Below are positions 34,843 to 43,543 of a stretch of DNA of 64,000 nucleotides, piece by piece. The first letter of the stretch is position 1, and each line of letters opens with the position of its first letter. This DNA is from Paenibacillus sp. JDR-2. Lineage in GTDB: Bacteria; Bacillota; Bacilli; Paenibacillales; Paenibacillaceae. The position numbers were made by a program, and so were the translations under genes. The DNA is taken from NCBI RefSeq assembly GCF_000023585.1, contig NC_012914.1, forward strand, positions 5,773,501 to 5,837,500, written 5' to 3'. The notes beneath the pieces are model-generated. The model was not told where the DNA came from, did no database searches, and saw only the letters and a list, made by a program, of their open reading frames with translations.

Positions 34843-36723
34843 TTACGAATTGCCCTCGTGCGCCCTATCCGCCCGCATCCGAATCGTTACCGTTGTGCCG
34901 ACCCCAAGGGCCGAGGTTATCTCCAATCCGTAATGATCCCCGGAGTACAGCTTGATCCGCTCGTTTACATTAAACAATCCGTAAGAGCTTCCCGTGGCGT
35001 CCGATTTCTCCTCCGGGGGCAGTGCCGCCTTCAGCAATTGACGGACACGCTCCTCCTCCATTCCGATGCCGTTATCCGAAATGGTAATAAGCAAATCCTC
35101 ATTTTCCTCTGTTACGATAATGGAGATAAGACCGCGTCTTTGCTTCATTTTACGTATGCCGTGCAAAAGCGCGTTTTCCACAATCGGCTGCAAAATCAGC
35201 TTCGGAATCCGGCAGCCTGCAATCTGAGGATTCACCTCGACCCGGACATCGAACGTATTCGGGAACCGGCTTTGCTGGATGCCCAGGTAAACCTCCGCAA
35301 GCCGGACCTCGTCCTCCACGCTAACGATGCTCTTGCCCTTGTTAAGGCTTAGCCGGAAATATTTCGCCAGCGAGTCGATCATCTGGCTGATATCCGACGC
35401 CCCTTTGCCGATGGCAATCCAATTGATCATATCAAGCGTATTGTACAGGAAGTGAGGATTAATCTGCGCCTGAAGCGCCTGAAGCTGCGCCTCCCGTTCA
35501 TGAATCTCGGCCAAATATTTCTCCTCGACAAGCGTACGCACGCGCAGGATCAGATGATCCACGCTTCGCTCCAAAGCAAGAAAATCGCTATTCGCTACAA
35601 CGGGCAGCTCCTCCAGACTTTCGGTGCCTTCCCTGCGGATAACGGTAATAACCTTCCTCACCCTCTGGTTCATCCCCCGCACGATAATAGCCAGCAGCAC
35701 AAAAGGCAGCAGCGTGAAGAGCGCGAAATATTCCAGCAAAGAGGTCAGGCTTGACCTTTGGGTCAGCTTCACCGCCTGCGGAGACAGCTGACCGCCGCTA
35801 TTTTGCGCAACAAGCTTCCAGTTGGTCGGTGATACCGTTGTGAACATAACCTCGTCCGAATCCTTGCTTAACCGGAAAGCATGCCCTCCGCTGTCCTTGC
35901 TTGCATTAAGCCGGTCCCTCATTTCGGGAGCAATCTGCGTTCCGATTCGGGCTCTGTCAGGATGGTCGATGACGGTTCCGTTCGAGTCTACCAGGTAGAC
36001 CTGCGTGCCGGACGAGAATTCGAGGGCGGAGAGCAGATCCGAGACCATCTTCTCCTTCACGTCGATCATCATCACTCCGGAGATTCGATCGTAATGCTCG
36101 GGATCGCGAAGCATGCGGGCTGACGACAGCACGTCGACATTACCCGCTTCCAAATAAGATTGCCGGTAAATGCCGCTCCAGACAATACTTCCGTTAGCCG
36201 CGAGAATCTCCTTATACCAGGGCTCGCCCATCAAGCTGTCCAGCGAGAAAAAGTTTACCTTCTCCCCCGCGTACAGCTTTGATTTGTCTACGAACAGCCT
36301 GACGCGGAACACATCCGAATTCGATTGAACCGATTCGACCAGATTCCGCAAATCCTTGACGACCTCAAGCTGCGTGCTGATAAGCTTGTCCGTATCGCTT
36401 ACGGATAAGTATTCATGCAGCTTGTTATTCATAAACGCGGCATCGCTGATCTCCTCGATATGCTCCAGCCTATAGGACAAATTGCTGCCCGCCTGCTCCA
36501 GCGTCAGCTGCATCGTCCGCATCACTTCGTTTTTCAGAATGGCGGCCGAGCGTTCGTAATACCCGTACAGGATGACCGCTGCCGGGAAAACGATCAGGAT
36601 ACAATAAGCGATCAGCCATTGGCGCGGGATCGCAAGACGGCGAAGAAGGCGGCGGAACCATCCGCCGCCTTCTCCTCTGGATTGACGCAATGCTTGGCGC
36701 GTCTCCCTTGCTTCCCTAAACAT
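34843..36723 (-). CDS. YesM-type sensor histidine kinase, system 3
   Basis: 626-residue membrane kinase. Transmembrane segments lie at about 36-54 and 328-348, around a dCache-like extracellular sensor (about 60-320) with the repeated VYLVDSNGTVIDHPDRARIG pattern of such domains. A HAMP-like linker, His424 in ALQAQINPHFLYNT, the N-box PIVENALLHG and the G-box TISDNGIGM follow. Unlike systems 1, 2 and 4 it is downstream of its regulator; its ATG lies inside the end of the regulator gene (8-base overlap). Both lie downstream of the FAD oxidoreductase and third transporter. Confidence 0.92.
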   Translation of the reverse strand: MFREARETRQALRQSRGEGGGWFRRLLRRLAIPRQWLIAYCILIVFPAAVILYGYYERSAAILKNEVMRTMQLTLEQAGSNLSYRLEHIEEISDAAFMNNKLHEYLSVSDTDKLISTQLEVVKDLRNLVESVQSNSDVFRVRLFVDKSKLYAGEKVNFFSLDSLMGEPWYKEILAANGSIVWSGIYRQSYLEAGNVDVLSSARMLRDPEHYDRISGVMMIDVKEKMVSDLLSALEFSSGTQVYLVDSNGTVIDHPDRARIGTQIAPEMRDRLNASKDSGGHAFRLSKDSDEVMFTTVSPTNWKLVAQNSGGQLSPQAVKLTQRSSLTSLLEYFALFTLLPFVLLAIIVRGMNQRVRKVITVIRREGTESLEELPVVANSDFLALERSVDHLILRVRTLVEEKYLAEIHEREAQLQALQAQINPHFLYNTLDMINWIAIGKGASDISQMIDSLAKYFRLSLNKGKSIVSVEDEVRLAEVYLGIQQSRFPNTFDVRVEVNPQIAGCRIPKLILQPIVENALLHGIRKMKQRRGLISIIVTEENEDLLITISDNGIGMEEERVRQLLKAALPPEEKSDATGSSYGLFNVNERIKLYSGDHYGLEITSALGVGTTVTIRMRADRAHEGNS

Positions 36724-38353
36724 ATTTCTCCCGGTAGCCGCTTGGCGTTACGCCGGTCATTTTCTTGAACAGCTTGGTGAAATAGCTCGGATCCGTATAC
36801 CCGATCGCGTAACAAATATCGTAAAACTTGTATTGCGGGTCGCGCAGCATCTCTTTCGCCTTCTCCATTCGGACCTGCGTCATATATTCGCCAACGGTCT
36901 GACCGGTCTCTTGCTTGTATAACAGACTGACATAGGTTGGAGTCAGAAATACCTCCCTGCCGATATCCGTAACGGTTAAGCTGCCGTTCGAATAATCCCG
37001 GTCGATAATAGCGCGGACACGCTCAACCAGATTGGCTACCTTGCCCGTCCGCTTCTCGCCGATCCGCTCGCAGGCCGCAAGCAGATAAGCCTCGAGAATA
37101 AGCCGCATTTCGCCAAGCGTTTCCCGGTCCAGCAAGGATTCCCATACGGCGGCTTCCGCCGATTCCAGCTCCTCGGACTGCATATTCAACTCCAGCAGCA
37201 GCTGGCCAGCGGCCAGAAATATCTGCATGCAGACGTTGCGACCATACTTCAGGCCGTCGGGGCGGTTACGGTTCAAATCGGCAAAGATCGCGTCCAGCAC
37301 CTCGCGCAGCTTCTCCGGGTTCGCCGCTTTCAGCGCGGAGGTAAGCTCCTCGTCATAGACGAATTCATACCGGCCGGCGCTTAAGCTGGCTTGCTCCGAA
37401 CTTTCCAGGCTGTCCATCGTGATGATGCGGTTTTTTCCCAAATACCATTTATGATTGACCGCTTCGCGCGCCTGCTTGTAGCAGTTGCCCAGATTGCCAA
37501 GTCCCGTCACGCGGTCGCTGATCCCAATCGTTACGCTGATCTTCAGCCACCGTTCGAGATTGTCGCGAATCCTGCTGGTCAGCTCAAGCAGTCCTTCAGC
37601 GGCATCGCCGGACACTTCGCTTTCGGCCCCCCTGCGCAAAATACCCGCGAATTCACCCGTCTGATACTCAAACACGTATCCGCCCATATGGCTGTCGATC
37701 AGCTCCTGGCAGATGTTATTGATCGAATACCAGAGCAGCTGCCGGTCCCGTTCGCTGCGGGTGCTCATCACTTCGGGGAGATCATCCACCGATATGACGA
37801 TCACCCAATACGATGCCTCCTCGGGCAGGCTTAGCTCGAGGAACTGCACCCTCTCCCGGATATCCTGCCTCTGAACGCCGCTGCCCATCAGCGACAACAG
37901 AAATTTTTCCCGCAGGACAGGCATTCCTTCCTTCAGCCGTACCTGCAGCTCTTCCTTCCGCTGCTGCTCGGCGCGTTGCTCATCCAAGTCGCTTACGACA
38001 TGCCTCAGCACCGAGCTGAGCTCTTCCAGGTTAACCGGCTTGAAGATATAATCAACCGCACTGAGCTTCATCGCGGATTTCAAATAATCGGCATCGTCAT
38101 GTCCGCTGACGAAAATGATTTTCACATGCGGGTAATGTTCATTAATCAGGCGCGCCAACGTAATCCCGTCCATATTGGGCATACGCACATCCGTCAGGAC
38201 AAGATCGGGCGCTTCCCGCCCGATCATTTCGAAGGCGACATCCCCGTCGTCGGCTTCCCCCATAATCTCGATTCCGAAAGAGGACCAGTTGAAGTAAGAT
38301 TGCAAGCCCATTCTGACCGTAGTCTCGTCATCAACGATAAGCAGCTTGTACAT
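36716..38353 (-). CDS. YesN-type response regulator, system 3
   Basis: 545-residue regulator. The receiver (1-120) has Asp55 in LVLTDVRMPNMDG and Lys in YIFKPVNLEEL. A long middle region is followed by an AraC double helix-turn-helix (about 440-543) with IGYTDPSYFTKLFKKMTG. GAAGGAGG lies before the ATG. The gene starts 30 bases after the FAD oxidoreductase stop, so it may be read together with the transporter above it and act back on it. The order regulator-then-kinase is the reverse of the other three systems. Confidence 0.93.
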   Translation of the reverse strand: MYKLLIVDDETTVRMGLQSYFNWSSFGIEIMGEADDGDVAFEMIGREAPDLVLTDVRMPNMDGITLARLINEHYPHVKIIFVSGHDDADYLKSAMKLSAVDYIFKPVNLEELSSVLRHVVSDLDEQRAEQQRKEELQVRLKEGMPVLREKFLLSLMGSGVQRQDIRERVQFLELSLPEEASYWVIVISVDDLPEVMSTRSERDRQLLWYSINNICQELIDSHMGGYVFEYQTGEFAGILRRGAESEVSGDAAEGLLELTSRIRDNLERWLKISVTIGISDRVTGLGNLGNCYKQAREAVNHKWYLGKNRIITMDSLESSEQASLSAGRYEFVYDEELTSALKAANPEKLREVLDAIFADLNRNRPDGLKYGRNVCMQIFLAAGQLLLELNMQSEELESAEAAVWESLLDRETLGEMRLILEAYLLAACERIGEKRTGKVANLVERVRAIIDRDYSNGSLTVTDIGREVFLTPTYVSLLYKQETGQTVGEYMTQVRMEKAKEMLRDPQYKFYDICYAIGYTDPSYFTKLFKKMTGVTPSGYREKYV

Positions 38354-38383
38354 GGGGTTGTCCTCCTTCTTAAGCGGTTCGCG

Positions 38384-39631
38384 TTATTTCTTAAACTTCA
38401 CACCTTGATCTTCCAATATATTGTGCAGTTTGTCCATGGCTATATTTTGCATCGTTGCCGCGTCGTCGATCGACAGCGATGCCGCAATCCCCGCAGCCTG
38501 CCCCAGCGCATAACAGGTCGCCTGCACGCGCATCGAAGACATGGCCACATGCGTCGCCGAAATCGAACGGCCCGCTATAAGCAGGTTATCGAATGCTGCT
38601 GGCACCATGCAGCGGTACGGGATATCGTAGCCGTCGATTTTGCGTTCATCGGTTGTTTTCTGCGCGTCCGGGCTATGAATATCAATCTCGTAATTCGTTT
38701 GCGCCACAACATCTTGGAATCTCGCTCCGCTGGTCAGATCCTGCTCGTTCAGCGTATACAGGCCAACGATCTGATTCGTCTCGCGCGTTCCTGTTTGCGG
38801 GGCGATATGCGTAAGCGCGTAGTTCTCAAAGCCGGTCTTCTGAAGATAATAAGCAATGGAAAACACCTGCCGGAGCGCTTCCGTCTCGGCATAGTTGATA
38901 TCTTCAATCTTCGCACCGTTCGCTTTCACCCGCGACATGTTGACCAGCAGCGAGCCGTCCTTGTTCTGCTCCCAATACAATCTTCTGCCCTGAGGCAGAT
39001 CGGACACTTCTTTGTATTCGTAGCAGCCATCCGGCAAAATAGGCGTTACCGGCTTGCCCGTGTCCTGCATCGTAAACATCAGCGTCATCGGCTGCGTCAG
39101 TCCATCGGTTTCCCGCCCGGTTGTGTAAGGCACGCCAGCGTCGATGGCGACACGCGCGTCCCCCGTACAATCGATAAAGCAATCGCCTTCAAATGCTCTC
39201 AATCCCTCGCGGGTGGACACGATAACCGCCTTAATTGTACCGCCCTCTTGGATCGTCCCTACAAATTCGCAATGGAAGTAGACCTCAACGTTCTCTTTCC
39301 TCATCTTTTCATTCAAATAATGACGCAGCATAAAAGGGGAATATTGCGGCGCGATGGATTCATCATGGCCAGCCGGCAAAGATTCAGCCAGCATCTCGGA
39401 TATAAGCTCGCGATAAATGCCGGTTACGTTGCCGATCGGCATAAATACGCTAACGTTGGCGATCGTCCCCATGCCGCCGAGCTGCGCCGTTTTCTCCAGC
39501 AGAAGAACCTTCTTGCCGCAGCGGGCTGCGCTGATGGCGGCAGCCGTGCCTGCCGGTCCCCCGCCGATAATCACAACATCCGCATGCTTGTAAGTCTCAA
39601 CCTCGCGCGAAAAAGAATAAGTAGTCATCAT
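38384..39631 (-). CDS. FAD-dependent oxidoreductase (FAD_oxidored family)
   Basis: 415-residue cytoplasmic flavoprotein. The N-terminal dinucleotide motif is VVIIGGGPAGTAAAISAARC (residues 20-39), followed by VLLLEKTAQLGGMGT. A second FAD contact, DCFIDCTGDARVAIDAG, lies at about 166-182, and the C-terminal LLIAGRSISATHVAMSSMR completes the flavin site. The family is common in sugar-use clusters of Gram-positive and Bacteroidota bacteria, where the substrate is usually unknown. It is read between a binding-protein gene and the YesN/YesM pair of system 3, so it probably acts on the sugar brought in by that transporter (inference). Confidence 0.88.
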   Translation of the reverse strand: MMTTYSFSREVETYKHADVVIIGGGPAGTAAAISAARCGKKVLLLEKTAQLGGMGTIANVSVFMPIGNVTGIYRELISEMLAESLPAGHDESIAPQYSPFMLRHYLNEKMRKENVEVYFHCEFVGTIQEGGTIKAVIVSTREGLRAFEGDCFIDCTGDARVAIDAGVPYTTGRETDGLTQPMTLMFTMQDTGKPVTPILPDGCYEYKEVSDLPQGRRLYWEQNKDGSLLVNMSRVKANGAKIEDINYAETEALRQVFSIAYYLQKTGFENYALTHIAPQTGTRETNQIVGLYTLNEQDLTSGARFQDVVAQTNYEIDIHSPDAQKTTDERKIDGYDIPYRCMVPAAFDNLLIAGRSISATHVAMSSMRVQATCYALGQAAGIAASLSIDDAATMQNIAMDKLHNILEDQGVKFKK

Positions 39632-39659
39632 CCATTTCTCCTCTCCATAGGAACGCAGC

Positions 39660-39685
39660 GGAGGGCCTTTGTAAAGGAGCCCTCC
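39660..39685 (-). other. Intercistronic hairpin between binding protein and FAD oxidoreductase genes
   Basis: GGAGGGC (39660-39666) pairs with GCCCTCC (39679-39685), with an inner CTTT/AAAG. No T-run follows on the minus strand, so it is likely an mRNA-processing or stabilising structure that lets the binding protein be made in excess. Confidence 0.5.
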
Positions 39686-39700
39686 CTGCCGGATTTGTTG

Positions 39701-41248
39701 TTATTTGGTTGTTTTGTACCAATCGTTAATTTCTTTAGCGCTCGCTTCCGCGCCTTCGGCATTGTACTTCTTCTGGAAGTCGCCAAGGCCGTCCAGCTTC
39801 TCGCTGCCTGCAATCAATTTAACGGTGTAATCGCCGGACATCGTTTCGAGCTTCAAATTATTTTTCGAGTAGTTCTCCAAATACGGAGCTACGCTAAGCA
39901 CGTTAAGAATTTTATCCGAATCGGCCGTTTTGTTGTTCAGCGTATCGAAGGCTTCGAACATAACCGGATTTTTGCGAACGCGGGCCTGCCAGTATTGCGG
40001 ATAGTTGGCTTCGTCCGTTCCGACCATGTAGTTGTTCGCCAAGTTGCGCTCGTCGTTGAAGATCGGGAGAATCGGATTGTAAGAGCCGTTATCAACGGTA
40101 TAATGAGTACCTTCCACGCCAATCGCTACTTCTTTGAAGGTTGCCGATTCAAGGCTTGCGTTAATCCATTTAACTGCGTCCTCCGGATGCTTGGAGGATT
40201 TCGGAACAAAGCTCAGACGGTCAAAGCCTTGATTCGCTCCAAAGCCGGATTTGCCGTTAGGACCTTTAAGAGCCGGTACGTAAGCAAATTTCGCATCGGG
40301 CGCAGCTTTGGCAAGCGCATCGGAGATGCCCGGGATGTCAGCCCAGTGAACGACAATCGCGCCTGCTTTGCCGCTGGAGAATTTCTCTTTGGCTGTTGCG
40401 TCTTTATTGACGACAAACTCTTTATCGAGCAATCCGCCCGAATAGAGTCCGGAAACGTACTTCACGTAATCCGGGAAGGCCGGATCAAGCACGCGCGGCA
40501 CAAGCTGTCCGTCCACCACATTCCATGGATTCGGCATGCCGAAAGCGCCTACAAGATCGTCAATCATCGGCAAATCGCCTTTAACCGTAAAAGGCACGTT
40601 CTGGCTGCCGTTGCCGCCCGGATCCTTGTCCTTGAAGGCTTGCAGCGCGGCCTGGAATTCGCCCGTTGTCGTTGGCATCTGCAGGCCAACCTTATCCAGC
40701 CAATCCGTACGGATCAGAATGCCGAAGCCTACCGGATAAGTAATAATATTCGGAATCCCGTACAGCTTGCCGTCAACCTTCAAGGCATCCATCGACTGCT
40801 GCGAAATCGCGTTTTTGATGTTGGGACCGAATTGATCGATCAGCGGCGTTAAATCAATAAGCGCGCCTTTCTTCGCATAATCCGAATACAGAGCCATGTC
40901 GATGTAAGAGGTTACGATATCGTAGGGCTCGCCGGAAGCCATGAGCAGATTCAGCTTTTGCGCGGGATTATCCTGCGGAAGCATATCGTATTGCACCTTG
41001 TAGCCTGTTTTCTCTTCGAGCAGCTTCGCTACCGGATAATTGGCGTAATCCTCGCCTTGGAAAACATCCAGACGTTTCAGAGTCGGAAGATTGCCGCCGG
41101 GCTCCGTTGAAGCCGTGTTAGCGGATGCTGACGGCGCATTGGATGCCGCCGCATCATTGCCATTGTTATTCGACGAGCATGCCGCTAATGAGCCCGCCAG
41201 AACAACCGTTGTTGCTGCAAGTGAAAGCTTTTTTGTCATTTGTTTCAT
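39701..41248 (-). CDS. Lipoprotein sugar-binding protein of ABC transporter, third set
   Basis: 515-residue exported lipoprotein. The signal peptide ends LAAC (Cys24), followed by an Asn/Ala/Ser-rich tether. The mature part is a long-form extracellular solute-binding protein partnering LplB/YtcP permeases, with VAKLLEEKTGYKVQYDMLPQ and GKLYGIPNIITYPVGFGILI. I start at the ATG at 41248 with GGAGG eight bases upstream; an upstream ATG at 41263 would overlap that ribosome site. It is preceded by its two permeases and an intercistronic hairpin, and followed by the FAD oxidoreductase. Ligand unknown. Confidence 0.92.
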   Translation of the reverse strand: MKQMTKKLSLAATTVVLAGSLAACSSNNNGNDAAASNAPSASANTASTEPGGNLPTLKRLDVFQGEDYANYPVAKLLEEKTGYKVQYDMLPQDNPAQKLNLLMASGEPYDIVTSYIDMALYSDYAKKGALIDLTPLIDQFGPNIKNAISQQSMDALKVDGKLYGIPNIITYPVGFGILIRTDWLDKVGLQMPTTTGEFQAALQAFKDKDPGGNGSQNVPFTVKGDLPMIDDLVGAFGMPNPWNVVDGQLVPRVLDPAFPDYVKYVSGLYSGGLLDKEFVVNKDATAKEKFSSGKAGAIVVHWADIPGISDALAKAAPDAKFAYVPALKGPNGKSGFGANQGFDRLSFVPKSSKHPEDAVKWINASLESATFKEVAIGVEGTHYTVDNGSYNPILPIFNDERNLANNYMVGTDEANYPQYWQARVRKNPVMFEAFDTLNNKTADSDKILNVLSVAPYLENYSKNNLKLETMSGDYTVKLIAGSEKLDGLGDFQKKYNAEGAEASAKEINDWYKTTK

Positions 41249-41286
41249 TGCATGACCCTCCATTTTAGCTATTATTTATCATCAAT

Positions 41287-41327
41287 CTTGCCGCTATGCT
41301 ACAGGATGCGTAAAGCATAGCGGCAAG
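41287..41327 (-). other. Intercistronic hairpin before binding-protein gene
   Basis: CTTGCCGCTATGC (41287-41299) pairs with GCATAGCGGCAAG (41315-41327). Flanking ATCAA/TTGAT bases can extend the stem. There is no T-run, so partial termination or 5'-end protection of the binding-protein mRNA is more likely than a true terminator. Confidence 0.6.
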
Positions 41328-41347
41328 AGTTGATTGCGCAAAGTGGC

Positions 41348-42220
41348 TCAGCCTTTTACGGAGCCGATTAGTACACCCTTGATAAAATACTTTTGCAGGA
41401 ACGGGTAGACGAGAAGAATCGGAATGGTAGAGGCGATAACGGTTGCCGCCCTCACTCCCTCCGCGGGAACATTCATCCGATCCTCCGCGCTCATCTTGAA
41501 GCTGGAAGAATCCGCGTTCATGACGATGTCCTGCAAGTACAGCTGCAAAGGTTTTAGCGACGTGCTGTTGATGTAAAGCATCGGATTAAAGTAATCATTC
41601 CAATAATAAACCGCGTAGAACAGCCCGATTGTAGCCAGGACGGGTCCGCTGAGCGGCAGAATAATCCGGAACAAAATCGTATAGTTGCGCGCGCCGTCAA
41701 GCTTGGCGGACTCCTCCAGGCTTGGCGGGAGACTTTCGAAATAGCTTTTGATGACGAGCATATTAAACACGCTGATCAATCCCGGAAGAATAAGAGAAGC
41801 CAGGTTATCAATCAGATCCAGCTGCCGGATGAGCAGATAGCTTGGAATAATGCCGCCGTTAAACATCATCGTAAAGACAAACAAGACAATGATGACCCCC
41901 ACGCCGGGCAGCTCCCGCTTCGACAGCGGATAAGCCGTCATGGCCGTAACGATAAGCGATGCCAATGTGCCTATGAGCGCTACCAACACCGAGATTAGAA
42001 GAGCATGGAGAAATTGATTGTTCGTTACGACGTATTTCAGCGTATCAAGCTGGAAGCCGATGGGAAGCAGGTTAACCTTCCCGGAAGTGATCGCCCATTC
42101 TTCGCTGACCGACTTCGATAATACCGTGATAAACGGAACCAGCGTGGATACTCCCATCGCAATCAATACGACATAAATGAAGATATCGAGTACGTAATCA
42201 CCGATTTTTCTGCTGTGCAT
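41348..42220 (-). CDS. Sugar ABC transporter permease, YtcP type, third set
   Basis: 290-residue membrane protein with six hydrophobic segments. It has the EAA-loop signature ESAKLDGARNYTILFRIILP (about 172-191) and the family C-terminus FLQKYFIKGVLIGSVKG. It begins 12 bases after its LplB-type partner. It forms the inward half of a CUT1 importer with an unknown sugar. Confidence 0.93.
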   Translation of the reverse strand: MHSRKIGDYVLDIFIYVVLIAMGVSTLVPFITVLSKSVSEEWAITSGKVNLLPIGFQLDTLKYVVTNNQFLHALLISVLVALIGTLASLIVTAMTAYPLSKRELPGVGVIIVLFVFTMMFNGGIIPSYLLIRQLDLIDNLASLILPGLISVFNMLVIKSYFESLPPSLEESAKLDGARNYTILFRIILPLSGPVLATIGLFYAVYYWNDYFNPMLYINSTSLKPLQLYLQDIVMNADSSSFKMSAEDRMNVPAEGVRAATVIASTIPILLVYPFLQKYFIKGVLIGSVKG

Positions 42221-42232
42221 GGTACTGCCCCC

Positions 42233-43144
42233 TTACCAGATGCTTCTCTTCAAGAACTTCTTGCTGAGCATGTTGCCGCTGATGATCAGAATAAAACCTA
42301 CCAGGGAATTAAACAGGCCAACCGCGGTGCTAAAGCTGTAATCCTGCTGGCCAAGCCCCATCCGGTACACATAGGTTCCGATTACGTCCCCGCTATCGTA
42401 GACAAGCGGATTGTACATCGTCAGAATTTGTTCGGTACCGGCTTCGAGCAGGCTGCCGATCCGCAGAATCAGCATCAGGATAATCGTAGGCATGATGCCC
42501 GGAAGCGTTATCGAAATCATTTTGCGGATACGTCCGGCTCCGTCGATGGACGCTGCCTCGTATTGCTCCTGATCGATACCTGCTATGGCTGCAATAAAGA
42601 TGATGGCGTTCCAGCCGATTTCCTTCCAGCCCGCCGTAAAGACGACAACGCTGCGGAAGAAGGAATTGTCCTGCAGGAAGGAGATTGGCTTGCCTCCAAA
42701 GAGCGTGATAATCTGGTTAACGAGACCGTCCGTCGGAGAGAGCAAGGTGACGAACAAGCCGGAAATAATAACCCAGGACAGGAAATGCGGCAAATAAATA
42801 ATCGTTTGAATCGTGCGCTTGAACATCATCTTGCGGACTTCGTTTAATAACAAGGCAACGACGATCGGAATCGGGAACAAGAGGACAATCTTGTACAGGC
42901 TGATGAGCAGCGTATTCGTCAGCACCCTAGTGAAGTCGTCCGAATGGACAAGCTTCTGGAACTGATCCAGCCCCACCCACTCGCTGCCTCCGATGCCGCT
43001 GAAAATATTGAAATCCTGAAACGCGATGACAACCCCGTACATCGGCGTATATTTGAATAGGAGCAAAAAGATTAATCCCGGAACAAGCAGCAGGTACATA
43101 TCCCAATTGCTGCGCGCCAGCTTCCAGCGGCTGTTGTTATTCAA
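42233..43144 (-). CDS. Sugar ABC transporter permease, LplB type, third set
   Basis: 303-residue membrane protein with six hydrophobic segments, VIAFQDFNIFSGIGGSEWVG after the first, and the EAA loop EAASIDGAGRIRKMISITLP. The start is a TTG at 43144, with AGGTGAGGAAAG directly upstream and MNNNSRWKLA as N-terminus; no ATG is available near it. It heads the unit permease-permease-binding protein-FAD oxidoreductase-YesN-YesM. Confidence 0.9.
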   Translation of the reverse strand: MNNNSRWKLARSNWDMYLLLVPGLIFLLLFKYTPMYGVVIAFQDFNIFSGIGGSEWVGLDQFQKLVHSDDFTRVLTNTLLISLYKIVLLFPIPIVVALLLNEVRKMMFKRTIQTIIYLPHFLSWVIISGLFVTLLSPTDGLVNQIITLFGGKPISFLQDNSFFRSVVVFTAGWKEIGWNAIIFIAAIAGIDQEQYEAASIDGAGRIRKMISITLPGIMPTIILMLILRIGSLLEAGTEQILTMYNPLVYDSGDVIGTYVYRMGLGQQDYSFSTAVGLFNSLVGFILIISGNMLSKKFLKRSIW

Positions 43145-43543
43145 CTTTCCTCACCTGCTTTTCTGAAATGTTATATCTGTATTGTAAAAGATGAGGGTGG
43201 GAGGTTCGTAGAATGTAATCCTTTGATTTCTGGTTATTTTCTATAAAAGAATGAAAAAGACCATAGGTTAAATTGCAAACTGCGCATTCGATGTTCTTCC
43301 GATCGCCTTGCTCGGGGATTCCTTCTGAACAATATTCTAGTGTTGTAATCCCCTTACTAAAGCGAACGCTGCGCTTCTCCAGAATCATCGAATGCTCCGT
43401 TTGAAATTAACCTTCCCTTACATTCTTACGACTTGGGGAAGAGGTCCTCTTGGTTCCGCTATTGGATTAGCGGAACTATTCTTGTGACATCAAAAAAGCG
43501 GTGCAGGATTTAATCCTGCACCGCTTTTGGTAATTAAGTTATG
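43145..43543. other. Intergenic region, no gene supported
   Basis: About 400 bases between the start of a permease gene and the end of the Old Yellow Enzyme gene. It should hold the permease-operon promoter: TACAAT and TATAAC are present on the minus strand around 43165-43185, but no good -35 was found. A 9-bp inverted repeat GTTCCGCTA/TAGCGGAAC (43453-43476) has a 6-base spacer and could be a protein site. The namA terminator fills 43494-43528. An 83-codon frame at 43137-43388 is not believable as a gene. Confidence 0.55.
43494..43528 (-). terminator. Terminator after Old Yellow Enzyme gene
   Basis: A 17-bp perfect inverted repeat (43494-43510 with 43512-43528) built on GCGGTGCAGG. On the minus strand it runs straight into TTTTTTG. 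It starts 16 bases after the stop codon. Confidence 0.9.

Noticed and set aside
37976..40852. A 958-codon open frame on the plus strand
   Set aside because: It lies antisense to the response regulator, FAD oxidoreductase and binding-protein genes, whose family motifs are clear. Its own translation is rich in Arg, His and Ile with no recognisable domain; it results from the codon bias of the genes on the other strand.
43137..43388. An 83-codon frame before the LplB-type gene
   Set aside because: It overlaps the well-supported permease start, has no family match and mixed composition, and lies in the expected promoter region.
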